From NCBI RefSeq assembly GCF_008369105.1, contig NZ_VINQ01000001.1, positions 434,001-498,000 on the forward strand: a DNA stretch of 64,000 nt, given 5' to 3'. Below, one piece after another: positions 21,567 to 29,904 of the stretch. The first letter of the stretch is position 1; each line of letters opens with the position of its first letter. Under the pieces are notes generated by a model that worked only from the letters and a program-made list of their open reading frames with translations, ran no database searches and was not told the origin of the DNA. Origin of the DNA: Aquicoccus porphyridii. GTDB lineage: Bacteria; Pseudomonadota; Alphaproteobacteria; Rhodobacterales; Rhodobacteraceae. A program made the translations under genes and the position numbers.

Positions 21567-22420
21567 TACAATTCCTCTCCCCGATCCAGCGTTCCCAATG
21601 CGATTGCCAGCGCCTCGAACCGGTTGGCCATGATTTCCCACTGAATCGCGTTCATCAACTCGTATACCCGTTGCATCGGCGGCGCTTCCAGCGCACGGGT
21701 ATAGGCGCGTATATCCTCATCGGAGAAATCACGATAGGCATAGGCCGAATTGGCCAGCGTCGAGGCTGCCATCCGATCACGCATTTCGTCCTCGTTTTCC
21801 CAAAGCAGCGCCCGCAAGGCGCCGGCATCCAGCGGCCCGTCGATCACACCCGACTCGCTCGCCGCCATCAAAAACCGGAACTGGATTTCCAGAATGGCCC
21901 GCACCGCGCTGTCCGAAGCGTCGATCGCCGCGTTCATCCGCTCGAAGTATCCGATACGCGGGCTACCCTCTTCCCTCAGCGCGGCCACGATTCGCGCACC
22001 CTCTTCGCGTTTCGCGGTATCGTCCTCCTCCATGTGAACACGGTTCTCGGCCTCGACCAGCCGCTGCCCCAATGGCGTGGCATAGAATTCAACCGCGTGA
22101 TCCAAGAGGTCGTCGTCCAACGTGCCCGCCAGGATTTCCAACGCCATTCCGTGCATCCTGGCCCTGTCGAATACTTCTTCTGTGACCTCTTTCCAGCGAT
22201 ACCCGAACTCTTCGGCCCGTATCCCCACCATGTCCGGAGCGTCCGACGCCATCAATGCAATCGAGTCGAGCGCAACATCAAAACCAGTGACATTCAAAAA
22301 CGCTTCAAGCCTGTCGCGATCATCGGCCTGCGCCGGACGCATTACCGCGACAAGAAGCAACAGGCCCGAAAAAACCCCGAGCCGCGCCAAACGTGCAAAA
22401 CCCCTGCTCCATTGATCCAT
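21566..22420 (-). CDS. Secreted DUF2059-type protein (first of a pair)
   Basis: 284 residues with a signal peptide (ARLGVFSGLLLLVAVMRPAQA, cleavage near AQA-DD). It contains LDDDLLDHAVEFYATPLGQRLVEAEN, matching the DUF2059-like pattern, and SDEDIRAYTRALEAPPMQRVYE toward the end. Related in layout to the next gene downstream, to which it is coupled. It begins on the minus strand 124 bases from the divergent tRNA-Ser. Role unknown; envelope location inferred from the signal peptide. Confidence 0.7.
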   Translation of the reverse strand: MDQWSRGFARLARLGVFSGLLLLVAVMRPAQADDRDRLEAFLNVTGFDVALDSIALMASDAPDMVGIRAEEFGYRWKEVTEEVFDRARMHGMALEILAGTLDDDLLDHAVEFYATPLGQRLVEAENRVHMEEDDTAKREEGARIVAALREEGSPRIGYFERMNAAIDASDSAVRAILEIQFRFLMAASESGVIDGPLDAGALRALLWENEDEMRDRMAASTLANSAYAYRDFSDEDIRAYTRALEAPPMQRVYELMNAIQWEIMANRFEALAIALGTLDRGEEL

Positions 22421-22543
22421 GACCGCCACCTGCTGGTTCCCGTCGCCTCTGCCTGAAACCTAGGGCAAAACCCTCGCGACACAATGCAAAACGCCCCTTG
22501 ATCCGCCCGACAAAGCCGATTAAACGGCCCCACAGACCCCCGC

Positions 22544-22633
22544 GGAGAGGTGCCGGAGTGGTCGAACGGGGCGGTCTCGAAAACCGTTGACCCTTCACGG
22601 GGTCCCAGGGTTCGAATCCCTGTCTCTCCGCCA
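22544..22633 (+). tRNA. tRNA-Ser (anticodon CGA)
   Basis: A 90-base class II tRNA with encoded CCA. The acceptor stem pairs GGAGAGG with TCTCTCC, the anticodon loop is CTCGAAA (anticodon CGA, reads UCG), a long variable arm (TGACCCTTCACGGGGTC) is present as expected for serine, and the T loop is TTCGAAT. Its 3' end is the attachment site of the adjoining genomic island and stays intact after integration. Confidence 0.97.
22620..22633 (+). other. Left attachment site of the island (in tRNA-Ser 3' end)
   Basis: CTGTCTCTCCGCCA, the last 14 bases of tRNA-Ser including CCA, recurs exactly at 32645-32658 in the same orientation. The bases outside and inside this match differ, so 14 bp is the full identity block. 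Confidence 0.85.
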
Positions 22634-22675
22634 TTTGGCCTTGATTATAAAGGTAAAAATGCCCTTAAAGGTAAT

Positions 22676-22700
22676 TTACCCCACATAGAGCCCCACATAG
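22676..22700. repeat. Candidate integrase arm-type sites, left end
   Basis: TTACCCCACATA (22676-22687) is followed by a second CCCCACATAG (22691-22700). The same 12-mer occurs at 32503-32514 near the other end. Tandem short repeats 43-67 bases inside the attachment site are what arm-type integrase sites look like; binding is not shown. Confidence 0.5.
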
Positions 22701-22834
22701 AAAAAACGCTAGGTGAGGTCATGGCGCGGGTCTGACCCTTTGTCGCAGTATTGGCATATAGGCGAGAACCTACCCCTGCCGGGCAGGGATCGACACAGCC
22801 GGACTTTTGTAACCCCCCGGGGTCGCCCGCCCTG

Positions 22835-23116
22835 TCAACTCGCCTCGCCACCTGAAAGCATACGCTCGATCTTTCTGGTTTCCCGCACCAATGAATTTAT
22901 CTCGGCCCGCGCCTCGGTCCATTCCCGCGACCGCATGCCGTGTCGCCATGACGGATGCGAAGGGCCTGCGCCATGTCCACCGCCTGCGCCGTGAAAGTGG
23001 CAAACCGACCAGCCCTTGACGGCGGGGGCTTTGCACTGCTCGCCTGTCCGCTTGGAGTTTGCAGTGCATCTGGGGGCCGCGTGTGCCTTGCTCATGGGGT
23101 TGTCGTCATCCTTCAT
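22835..23116 (-). CDS. Small Cys/His-rich conserved island protein
   Basis: 93 residues. APRCTANSKRTGEQCKAPAV and GWSVCHFHGAGGGHGAG give Cys-x8-Cys...Cys-x-x-His, a likely zinc site, followed by HGMRSREWTEARAEINSL. The pattern resembles the short 'HGG' proteins found in prophages and islands; function unknown. The ATG at 23116 lies 11 bases inside the end of the preceding gene, so the two are probably co-translated. A longer open frame reading upstream of 23116 is only the shadow of that gene. Confidence 0.65.
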   Translation of the reverse strand: MKDDDNPMSKAHAAPRCTANSKRTGEQCKAPAVKGWSVCHFHGAGGGHGAGPSHPSWRHGMRSREWTEARAEINSLVRETRKIERMLSGGEAS

Positions 23117-23645
23117 CGCTGGCCCTCCCCCCGTGCTGCACGTTGCCAACGATTGCCTGCCCGCCGTCTGAAACATCCATGCGCTGCACCACCACCGTTT
23201 GCTTGCCGCCGGTGCGATACTTTCGCAGCGCTTCGACCTGGGCCGTGAAGGTCCGGGCCAGCTTGTTGAAACCGGTGTAGTGCGCCTGCACTTGCGGGAT
23301 GGTCTCGGCATGGGCCAGCCATCGGGATGACCGGATCGTCGCAACATGGGTTGCGGCCATCTGCACCGCCAGCATGCGTTCAATCGCATCGCGCGGGGCC
23401 ATGTCGCGGATGATGGACAGCATGAATATCCGCTCATCATTGCCGGGATGATCGTCGCTGGCCTCATCCGCCTTCAGGGGCTTCAGGCAATGGCTCAGCA
23501 GAACCTCAGCCTGCATGTCGTCAGAGGTTCCGAATATCTTACCAAGCGCGTTTTTCCAGGCGAGCTCGACCTTTTGGCCGCGTTGAGGCGATCCGCTTAA
23601 CTTTACCCCCAGTTGGTCGGCTTCGGCTTCTTCAACTTTTGCCAT
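23106..23645 (-). CDS. Conserved island protein of unknown function
   Basis: 179 residues from ATG 23645 (GAGG upstream; a TTG at 23672 is less likely). It is helical and soluble: EVLLSHCLKPLKADEA, then MLSIIRDMAPRDAIERMLAVQMAATHVATI, LARTFTAQVEALRKYRTGG and VSDGGQAIVGNVQHGG at the end. I recall similar proteins in alphaproteobacterial islands paired with the Cys/His-rich protein downstream, but no function is known. The 11-base overlap with that gene supports a shared role. Confidence 0.65.
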   Translation of the reverse strand: MAKVEEAEADQLGVKLSGSPQRGQKVELAWKNALGKIFGTSDDMQAEVLLSHCLKPLKADEASDDHPGNDERIFMLSIIRDMAPRDAIERMLAVQMAATHVATIRSSRWLAHAETIPQVQAHYTGFNKLARTFTAQVEALRKYRTGGKQTVVVQRMDVSDGGQAIVGNVQHGGRASDEG

Positions 23646-23848
23646 GCTATTCGCCTCTATTCCTGTGCACAATCACCTATGCTAACCTGCAAACCCTGAT
23701 TTACAAACATACCACGAGCACTGGGCATATCATGTCGCTATAGGTCTGCACCAAATACGGCGTCGATAAATGCCAAGGTGTCCCGGTATTGAATCAGCTG
23801 GTAAACAGATGCGGCGGTATGTTCTGATTGCAGCTTTGGGCCTCTGGA

Positions 23849-24310
23849 TCAGTAACAGCTTTGCGCATCGTTCAGTGTCGTAGCCCACCGGACGCAGCGC
23901 TCCGTGTCTTCGGCTAAGGATTGAGCGCGTTTTGACCGTTCCAGAAGGGCGTTGTAATCACTGACCAGTTCGTTGTTACGTTCCAGAAGGGCGTTGTAAT
24001 CACTGACCAGTTCGTTGTTACGTTCTAGAAGGTCATTGTAGTCGCGGACCAATTTGTTGTGCTTGCGCAAAAGGTCGTCGTGTTCTTCGACGCATTCGGT
24101 GACGTTCGAGCGGCAGGTGAAGCCTTCGTAATTGCATTGGTAGGTGTCGAAACAGGCCGCGTTCGCATCCACGCATTTGCCCGTCGAGGAACACACCGTG
24201 TCGCCATAATCGAGGCAGGCAGGGCGAGTGCCGATCCGGCATGAGAAGCTCTGTGCAAAGGCTGGCGTGGTGGATATCAGCGCCAACGCGAGAATGAAAA
24301 AACGGATCAT
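23849..24310 (-). CDS. Secreted Cys-rich protein with a repeated coiled coil
   Basis: 153 residues: signal peptide (MIRFFILALALISTTPAFAQ), a Cys-rich region at residues ~23-73 with eight cysteines (SCRIGTRPACLDYGDTVC, then CVDANAACFDTYQCNYEGFTC), and a coiled coil of 14-residue repeats (RNNELVSDYNALLE, two identical copies and a diverged one). The even number of cysteines and the export signal fit disulphide bonds in the periplasm. Similar proteins without a known role occur in related bacteria. The repeats are exact at DNA level (42 bp), so the coil length can change. Confidence 0.7.
   Translation of the reverse strand: MIRFFILALALISTTPAFAQSFSCRIGTRPACLDYGDTVCSSTGKCVDANAACFDTYQCNYEGFTCRSNVTECVEEHDDLLRKHNKLVRDYNDLLERNNELVSDYNALLERNNELVSDYNALLERSKRAQSLAEDTERCVRWATTLNDAQSCY
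23937..24062. repeat. 42-bp tandem repeats in the coiled-coil gene
   Basis: Units at 23937-23978 and 23979-24020 are identical; 24021-24062 is a diverged third unit. Each encodes 14 residues, two heptads, so copy-number changes keep the frame. Confidence 0.9.
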
Positions 24311-24341
24311 GCCGAAAGTCCTATCTAAGTTTGAACAGCCC

Positions 24342-24602
24342 TCATGCCCGAGTGCTCAACGTTTCCAGCCTCTGACTGACATCGGTGGCAATGCCAAATG
24401 CCACTCCGATCAGAACACGGAATATGCCCTTGTCGATGTGCTCGCCGCTATTAATGCTGCTACCCAAATATCTTTTCGATAGTAACTGATTAACTTCCAT
24501 GTTTTCAGAAATGACCGAAACGTAAACTCCCATAGCAACTGTCAGAAGGCCAAAAGCCACAATAGAAAAAGCGATGATACGGCCAATTTTGGTAAACAAC
24601 AT
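24342..24602 (-). CDS. Small membrane protein of unknown function
   Basis: 86 residues with one clear membrane helix (about 10-32, IAFSIVAFGLLTVAMGVYVS) and a second weaker hydrophobic stretch (62-76, FRVLIGVAFGIATD). The gene is A+T-rich compared with host genes. It starts 115 bases after the end of the next upstream island gene and ends 31 bases before the secreted protein gene. No family recognised. Confidence 0.55.
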   Translation of the reverse strand: MLFTKIGRIIAFSIVAFGLLTVAMGVYVSVISENMEVNQLLSKRYLGSSINSGEHIDKGIFRVLIGVAFGIATDVSQRLETLSTRA

Positions 24603-24717
24603 GTCTGTTTCTTCCTTTCACGTCTTGCATTTTCTAGCTGGGTTCGATCTCAAATCCATCGTGATGGTCTGCATCTAACCGCGACGATGGAGCGGGGTCG
24701 CATCCAAGACCCTCGAC

Positions 24718-25170
24718 CTATTGCTTGGGCACGGAATAGATCAATCCTCGCCATATGCTTTCACCATCGACTTCGATCTTGCAGACACCGTCGAGCCGTC
24801 CACCGATGATTTCGCGCTTCACCTCGTCGGGCATGTCTCTTTCAATTACGGCACGTTCTTCGTCTGTGGGCGGGTGGCAGAATGACCAAGTCTTTTCGAA
24901 CCAGGAGGGCACATCGAAGGCAAGGGTAAAATACCGCCGTTCAGGATTGGCCAGATTTAACCGCCGAAAGAACCGTGGTGAAGATTCCAACGGGTTGCTT
25001 ACTTCGGGATCGACCACAATACCTCGAAATCCGTTTCGAAATGAAAGCGCGTAAGAAGTCTCACTGAATTCCGGCAGATTGAAATAGCCTTTCTGATAGC
25101 TGTGATACCCTGCGTAGCCGATAAAGCCGGTTATGCCGACCAGAACCAAGCAGATGATCCATTTCCACAT
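24718..25170 (-). CDS. Membrane-anchored protein directly downstream of the R-M gene
   Basis: 150 residues with a single N-terminal helix (WIICLVLVGITGFIGYAGYH) and a soluble part of about 125 residues containing SFCHPPTDEERAVIERDMPDEVKREIIGG. Its ATG at 25170 is two bases past the stop of the restriction-modification gene, and its ribosome site GGGAGG lies within that gene's last codons, so the two are probably translated together. No family recognised. Whether it assists the enzyme is unknown. Confidence 0.65.
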   Translation of the reverse strand: MWKWIICLVLVGITGFIGYAGYHSYQKGYFNLPEFSETSYALSFRNGFRGIVVDPEVSNPLESSPRFFRRLNLANPERRYFTLAFDVPSWFEKTWSFCHPPTDEERAVIERDMPDEVKREIIGGRLDGVCKIEVDGESIWRGLIYSVPKQ

Positions 25171-25172
25171 GC

Positions 25173-28100
25173 TCAACCTCCCTCGCTCGTGTCTGCACTC
25201 CCGCCCAAATCCATCGTGATCGTCTGCATGATCCGGTCGGTTTCGGACAGGATTTTGATGATCTTCTGATAGTGCTTCACATCGTCAAAGGACAACTCGC
25301 GCCCCTTACGGTCCTTGAGCCATTTTTGCGCGGGCTGATAGCCGCCGATGTAGAAGCCCCATGACACCTCGGGCACGTCCGCGAAATACTGGGTCTTGTT
25401 GATCCAGACGCGGCCCGCGTCATAGCGTGGCTTGTCCACCACGTTGTCACCCTCGCCGGTGAAGGGATAGGGGGTCGGGCCGATGGTGGCGGCGTCCATC
25501 AGGTGCAGCTTACGCAACTGGGTGCCCTTGGCCGAGATATCCCAGAATTCATCCGGGCTGGAGGGCCAAGGGATGCGGGGGAAGTCGATTTTCAGAAACT
25601 CAGCATAGGTGTCGCGATAGGCGGGGCAATGCAGCACGCCGTAGATATAATCGAACACCTGCACCTCATCCGGGGTGCCGTGTGTGGGGTGTTTAGCCAG
25701 CTTTTGCAGTTTTGCGTAAAGCTTAGGGTCAAAATTCACCCGGCGGGTTTGGTCGATGCTTTCATATTGATATAGTGGAAAATTCACGTTGCCTTCTTTG
25801 GTTCTATTCGAAATAAGACAGCTTTCAGCGGGTAGATCAGTCAAAAATGCATGTCGATAGCCGATAAAGGCAATCTGTCTCGGCACCGTTAGAGTCAGGT
25901 TTTCTCTATCTGTAATGTGCGAATTAAACTCAGGTCTAGGGTAATCCATCGCTATCTCACTGAGGATAGCCCACCGATTATCAAAAGGGCGGTAGGCGCA
26001 AAGCCTCAAGACATCTTTGTCCTGCGTTTCTCTGGCGAGTTGACGCGCGCGCTCAATCTTCCAGTCACGATTGTCGTTGACTGAAAATACCTCCGCAAAC
26101 TTTGCATCGGAAATCGCCTGGTCACGCATATTTGCAAGGCGCAACTCTAAGATTGATTTTGTTTCGTCGATTGCAAACCCATCTCGGTGTGTTTGAAAAC
26201 CAAGTGTTCCGACGGTGAAGAAAGTGCGTATTGAGAAACCTTCCTCATATTTCTCCTGAACTTCGAAATCCCTTCGCACAAAGGGATATTGCGGTGCTGG
26301 GCTTTCCAGCTTCTCGAACACCGGCTCGGTTAGGCTGACCGCTTCCAACGCGTCATACTTTGCCTGTCGCGCGCCCCACAAATCCCCATGCATCACCTCG
26401 GCCAACCCCTTGCCGCCGTCCTTCTTCACGGCGATGATTATCGACACGCCCTGTTGAATGTCGAATACGTTCTTGTCGGGTTTGCCCTCTGGCGTGACCT
26501 CTTTCTTTTTAGTGTTGCCGTGCAGATCAAGCACCCAAATCCGGTCAAAGGTATTGAGCAGGTGCCAGCGCATCCCCCGGAATGTCGGGTTGTCGAGATA
26601 GCCGTGATTGGTGATGAAGCCCAGCACGCCCTCGCCGTTCTTCTCAATGAGGTGCGACGACAGGCGAATGAATTTTACGTAGAGGTCATTGAGCCATTTG
26701 GGGTTACGCTCTTTCAGCTTCACCTTGCCGCCCGGCTCTTTCTTGTAATCGTCCATCAGGTTGCCGATCCAGCCCTCTGACACGCCGCCCTCGCCCAGAT
26801 AGGGAGGGTTGCCGATCACACACATGATGGGCATGTCGCGCTTGATGGTGTTCGCGCCTTTTGCCTCTCGGCTCAGCCATTGGGAAAACGGCAATTGCTG
26901 ATTGGCCGGTTCGCCCTCTTCCAGGCTATTGGTCAGATAAACGGACAGGCGCGGCGGTTCCTTGGTAGGCCGATAGCCCAGTTCGGTCAGGATCATGTCC
27001 AGCTTCATGTGGCACATGGCATAAGAGGCCATCAGCAACTCGAACCCGTGCAGGCGCGGGATCAGGTCATCCTCAATATATTGCGACCACATGCCGGGGG
27101 CGACGCCCTGCACCTTGGGGGCGATCTGCTTGATCACCTCAGCCAGAAAGGTGCCAGTGCCGGTCGCGGGATCAAGTATCTGGACCCGGTGAACCTCTTT
27201 CTTGATCGTGACCGCTTTGCCCTTGGCGTCGGTTTGCCCCGTGTCCCAGTCCAGCGTGACCTTGGACGTGTCGGCCAGACCATCGGGCAGACCGAATTCG
27301 GATTGCAGCACCTCATCGACCGCCCGCACGATGAAATTGACCACCGGTTCGGGCGTATACCAGACGCCCCGCGCCTTACGTTTGGTGGGGTTATAGGCGG
27401 CAAGGAAGGTTTCATAGAAATGCAGGAAGGGGTCATTCTGCCCGGTCAGCTTGCCGAACCCCTCCATCAGCTTGTCCACATGGCAAGCGCGGAACACGCG
27501 GGCCAAATCGTCAATGATCCATGCGATCCGGTCATCAAGATCATAGCCCGCCACATATGTGAACAGGCTGCGCAGGAAGGGGTTGGATTTGGGCAGGAGT
27601 TCCAACGCCTCTTGGCGGCTGAACGTGTCCGGGGTCGGGTCATGCAGGCGTGCCGCGAACATGCCATAGGCGACCGTCTCGGCGTAGATATCCGCGAAAT
27701 CCTCTGGCGTGATGTCGTGAATTAGGTTTTCCTTGAACGCATGGTATTGCGCGGCCAGTTCGGTTTGCAGGTCCGCATCCTCGCGCAGTGTGTTGCCCAG
27801 AACGTCCTTGATCAGATTGGCCTTGCCCGCCATCCGCGTGGCCAGTTCGCGGGGTGACGTGATCGTCTGGGGGCGCTGGGCGATGAAGTCGCGCAAGAGG
27901 TTTTCGAGCGTTTCGTATTGGTCGGGCTTGGGCTGAATGCCCATGACGAAATCGGCAATACTCACTGACGCCACCAGATCGCCATCACGGTAGAAATCCC
28001 AATCCAGCGCATTGGTGTAGATCAGGTTGGACAGGGCGGCGCGGTAACGGTCCTGCTGATTCTTGTTCGCGTCCTTCATGCCACGCAGGCCGATATGCAG

Positions 28101-28316
28101 GTCCTTGGCCTCGACATGGCCGATCACGATATCGCCTTGGGTCACGATGAAATCGGGCGCGCCGCATTTCACCCGCTTGGGTTCGTTCAGGGCGCGCACC
28201 TCATCGCCCAGCGCCTCGAACAGTGCCTCAAAGGCGGAACGATAGGAATGTTCGGTCGCGTTGCCGGTCTTGTAGATCGCCTGCACGCGGGAAATGAAAT
28301 CGGTTATAACTGACAC
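25173..28316 (-). CDS. Single-chain restriction-modification enzyme (type ISP/IIG-like)
   Basis: 1047 residues. An N-terminal PD-(D/E)xK nuclease-like site is seen at P54-D55 and E69-A-K71 (GAPDFIVTQ...HVEAKD). The N6-adenine methyltransferase has GVWYTPEPVVNFIVRAVDEV (~315), motif I LDPATGTGTFLAEV (~380) and motif IV NPPY (~502). A target-recognition region (about 675-850) follows, then FDYIYGVLHCPAYRDTYAEF, typical of the type ISP C-terminal domain. The helicase domain of full type ISP enzymes such as LlaBIII (about 1600 residues) is absent, so it may cut like a type IIG enzyme or only methylate. It is the island's likely phage-defence gene; start ATG or equivalent at 28316 gives the full nuclease domain. 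Confidence 0.85.
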   Translation of the reverse strand: MSVITDFISRVQAIYKTGNATEHSYRSAFEALFEALGDEVRALNEPKRVKCGAPDFIVTQGDIVIGHVEAKDLHIGLRGMKDANKNQQDRYRAALSNLIYTNALDWDFYRDGDLVASVSIADFVMGIQPKPDQYETLENLLRDFIAQRPQTITSPRELATRMAGKANLIKDVLGNTLREDADLQTELAAQYHAFKENLIHDITPEDFADIYAETVAYGMFAARLHDPTPDTFSRQEALELLPKSNPFLRSLFTYVAGYDLDDRIAWIIDDLARVFRACHVDKLMEGFGKLTGQNDPFLHFYETFLAAYNPTKRKARGVWYTPEPVVNFIVRAVDEVLQSEFGLPDGLADTSKVTLDWDTGQTDAKGKAVTIKKEVHRVQILDPATGTGTFLAEVIKQIAPKVQGVAPGMWSQYIEDDLIPRLHGFELLMASYAMCHMKLDMILTELGYRPTKEPPRLSVYLTNSLEEGEPANQQLPFSQWLSREAKGANTIKRDMPIMCVIGNPPYLGEGGVSEGWIGNLMDDYKKEPGGKVKLKERNPKWLNDLYVKFIRLSSHLIEKNGEGVLGFITNHGYLDNPTFRGMRWHLLNTFDRIWVLDLHGNTKKKEVTPEGKPDKNVFDIQQGVSIIIAVKKDGGKGLAEVMHGDLWGARQAKYDALEAVSLTEPVFEKLESPAPQYPFVRRDFEVQEKYEEGFSIRTFFTVGTLGFQTHRDGFAIDETKSILELRLANMRDQAISDAKFAEVFSVNDNRDWKIERARQLARETQDKDVLRLCAYRPFDNRWAILSEIAMDYPRPEFNSHITDRENLTLTVPRQIAFIGYRHAFLTDLPAESCLISNRTKEGNVNFPLYQYESIDQTRRVNFDPKLYAKLQKLAKHPTHGTPDEVQVFDYIYGVLHCPAYRDTYAEFLKIDFPRIPWPSSPDEFWDISAKGTQLRKLHLMDAATIGPTPYPFTGEGDNVVDKPRYDAGRVWINKTQYFADVPEVSWGFYIGGYQPAQKWLKDRKGRELSFDDVKHYQKIIKILSETDRIMQTITMDLGGSADTSEGG

Positions 28317-28375
28317 GGCGTTCCCCTTGCTGACACGACACTAGGCAAAGCAGGTGCCGCAACAAAGGGCAACCT

Positions 28376-29395
28376 CTAAGCCATACTTCGGATCAGTTCC
28401 CCCTGCCGCGACGGCGACACGGGGCAATATGCACTCAACGTGATGGCAATGCTTTCATGGCCCAGGTTCATGGACCATGCCTTGAATTGTTCCGGCGTTT
28501 TGCAATGATCATTCGCCAATAGGCCCAGCATCTTGCGGAAGCTGTGCGGGGCATAGGGGGACAAGCCTGAGCTGGTGAAGGCATCTTTGATCACCGCGCG
28601 CAACTTGCCCGCGTTGCTGTAGGTGTCCCGCGACAGGCCCAGCGCGGCAAATGCACCGTCTTTCAGCCCCATCTTGGGCTTGGGAAAAAGGGCGTCATTC
28701 GGGCCAAACAGTTCGTCTTGGCGCAGATAGTCCATCCAATCGCTGAAGGTTTGCAGGTAGGCGTCATCAACTGGGAAAAACCAAGTGATGAAGGTCTTGG
28801 CGAATTTGGTATTCACGTCGCGGGCATCCTGATTAACGCAACCCTGCACCAAATTGATGTGCTTCAGGCGCATGGACGCAACCGCCCCATCCCGCGCGCC
28901 GGTCAGCATCAGGAAGGCAAAGAGCGCCTTGTCACGGCGCTGCAATGGCGTGGCGCTGGGCATCTGCGCGAAGGCATGGCGACATTGCTCGGGCGTCGGA
29001 TAGAGCGTTTCGCGGGCGGTGTGGGCAATGCGGGCGTCCTTGGCGTTCAGGTTGAAATACTCGGCATCGGCATAGGCGATACGCGACTTGTAGCCCGGTT
29101 GCCCCGCCAGCCAGTGAATGAACGCCTTGACCATGCGCAGGGTGCTATCGACCGTGGCCTTGGCCAGCGGCGCGCCGGTGCGGGCGCTCTTCTCGCTCGA
29201 CAGTCGGTGCTTGAAGGCGACAGCCTGTTCGATATGAAACCGCTTGAACGGCTTGAAGCCGGTGCTGCGTTCAAAGCGAAGGATGGCATAGGCGGCCTTG
29301 TCCACCGTCGCCATGTCGCTGCGTTTGGCTTCACGCAGGAATTGCAGGTAGCGGCGCTTGATCCGCTCGTTTTCTTCGTTGAATTTCCGTGCCAT
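28376..29395 (-). CDS. Tyrosine recombinase (second, intact integrase-like protein)
   Basis: 339 residues with an N-terminal SAM-like DNA-binding part and a C-terminal catalytic domain. The R...HxxR...H...Y set is present: R in LTGARDGAVASMRLKHI, PHSFRKM, LGHESIAITLSAY. It differs strongly from the P4-type integrase in the same island. Such proteins often accompany AlpA-like and HTH/zinc-ribbon genes in proteobacterial islands. With the main integrase broken, this could be the only active recombinase left, though its sites are unknown. Confidence 0.8.
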   Translation of the reverse strand: MARKFNEENERIKRRYLQFLREAKRSDMATVDKAAYAILRFERSTGFKPFKRFHIEQAVAFKHRLSSEKSARTGAPLAKATVDSTLRMVKAFIHWLAGQPGYKSRIAYADAEYFNLNAKDARIAHTARETLYPTPEQCRHAFAQMPSATPLQRRDKALFAFLMLTGARDGAVASMRLKHINLVQGCVNQDARDVNTKFAKTFITWFFPVDDAYLQTFSDWMDYLRQDELFGPNDALFPKPKMGLKDGAFAALGLSRDTYSNAGKLRAVIKDAFTSSGLSPYAPHSFRKMLGLLANDHCKTPEQFKAWSMNLGHESIAITLSAYCPVSPSRQGELIRSMA

Positions 29396-29450
29396 TGTTC
29401 ATCCTTTCCGAAGTGATGTTTCAAGAGGGGTTCCGTGGTATCCTTTAGGC

Positions 29451-29870
29451 TCATCGCCCCTCTTTGATGGCGACCTCGAAAATCTGGCTGTAATGGTCGA
29501 TCTTGGTCTGGCTGATCATGAGATTACAGGTGCCCCCACAGACCTCGCACAGACCCAGTAGGCGCGCGGTTTTCGGGGTTTGAGGGATGCAATCGACCAT
29601 CAGCCCCATCGGGGTGCGTCCGACCTTGCAGGTAAAGCAACGGAGCTGATCCGGCTGCAACGGCGCTTTCCGCCGCTTCGCCCGGTCTTCAAGGAAACCG
29701 CGCAGGTCATCGCCAAGAATCAGGAAGGGCCGCCGTGACCTCATAAGGGGCAGGCCGGATTTCACCCAACTACGGATCGTGCCAGTGGTCACGCCAAGGG
29801 TTTGGGCCGCTTCTTCTATCGTGTAGGTGCGTGCCGCCTTGATAGCGCGCGGATTGGGGCGCTTTGCCAT
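29451..29870 (-). CDS. HTH (MerR/excisionase-like) protein with zinc-ribbon
   Basis: 139 residues. The N-terminal half has a MerR/excisionase-type helix-turn-helix (YTIEEAAQTLGVTTGTIRSW, then KSGLP). The C-terminal half has two Cys pairs, CFTC and CEVCGGTC, spaced as in a zinc ribbon. Probably a DNA-binding regulator or recombination directionality factor of the neighbouring recombinase, which begins 55 bases downstream. The ATG at 29870 follows a TTG two codons earlier; ACAGG upstream is a weak ribosome site. Confidence 0.7.
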   Translation of the reverse strand: MAKRPNPRAIKAARTYTIEEAAQTLGVTTGTIRSWVKSGLPLMRSRRPFLILGDDLRGFLEDRAKRRKAPLQPDQLRCFTCKVGRTPMGLMVDCIPQTPKTARLLGLCEVCGGTCNLMISQTKIDHYSQIFEVAIKEGR

Positions 29871-29904
29871 GTGCAAACCTGTCCTTGATCGTTTCGCGCC
29901 CGCG

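Noticed and set aside
22835-23467. 210-codon minus-strand open frame in the island
   Set aside because: Only the last 93 codons (from 23116) look coding; the first part is the shadow of the overlapping gene 23106-23645.
23937-24062. Could the 42-bp repeats be a CRISPR array?
   Set aside because: Units are directly adjacent with no spacers and encode a regular 14-residue coiled coil.
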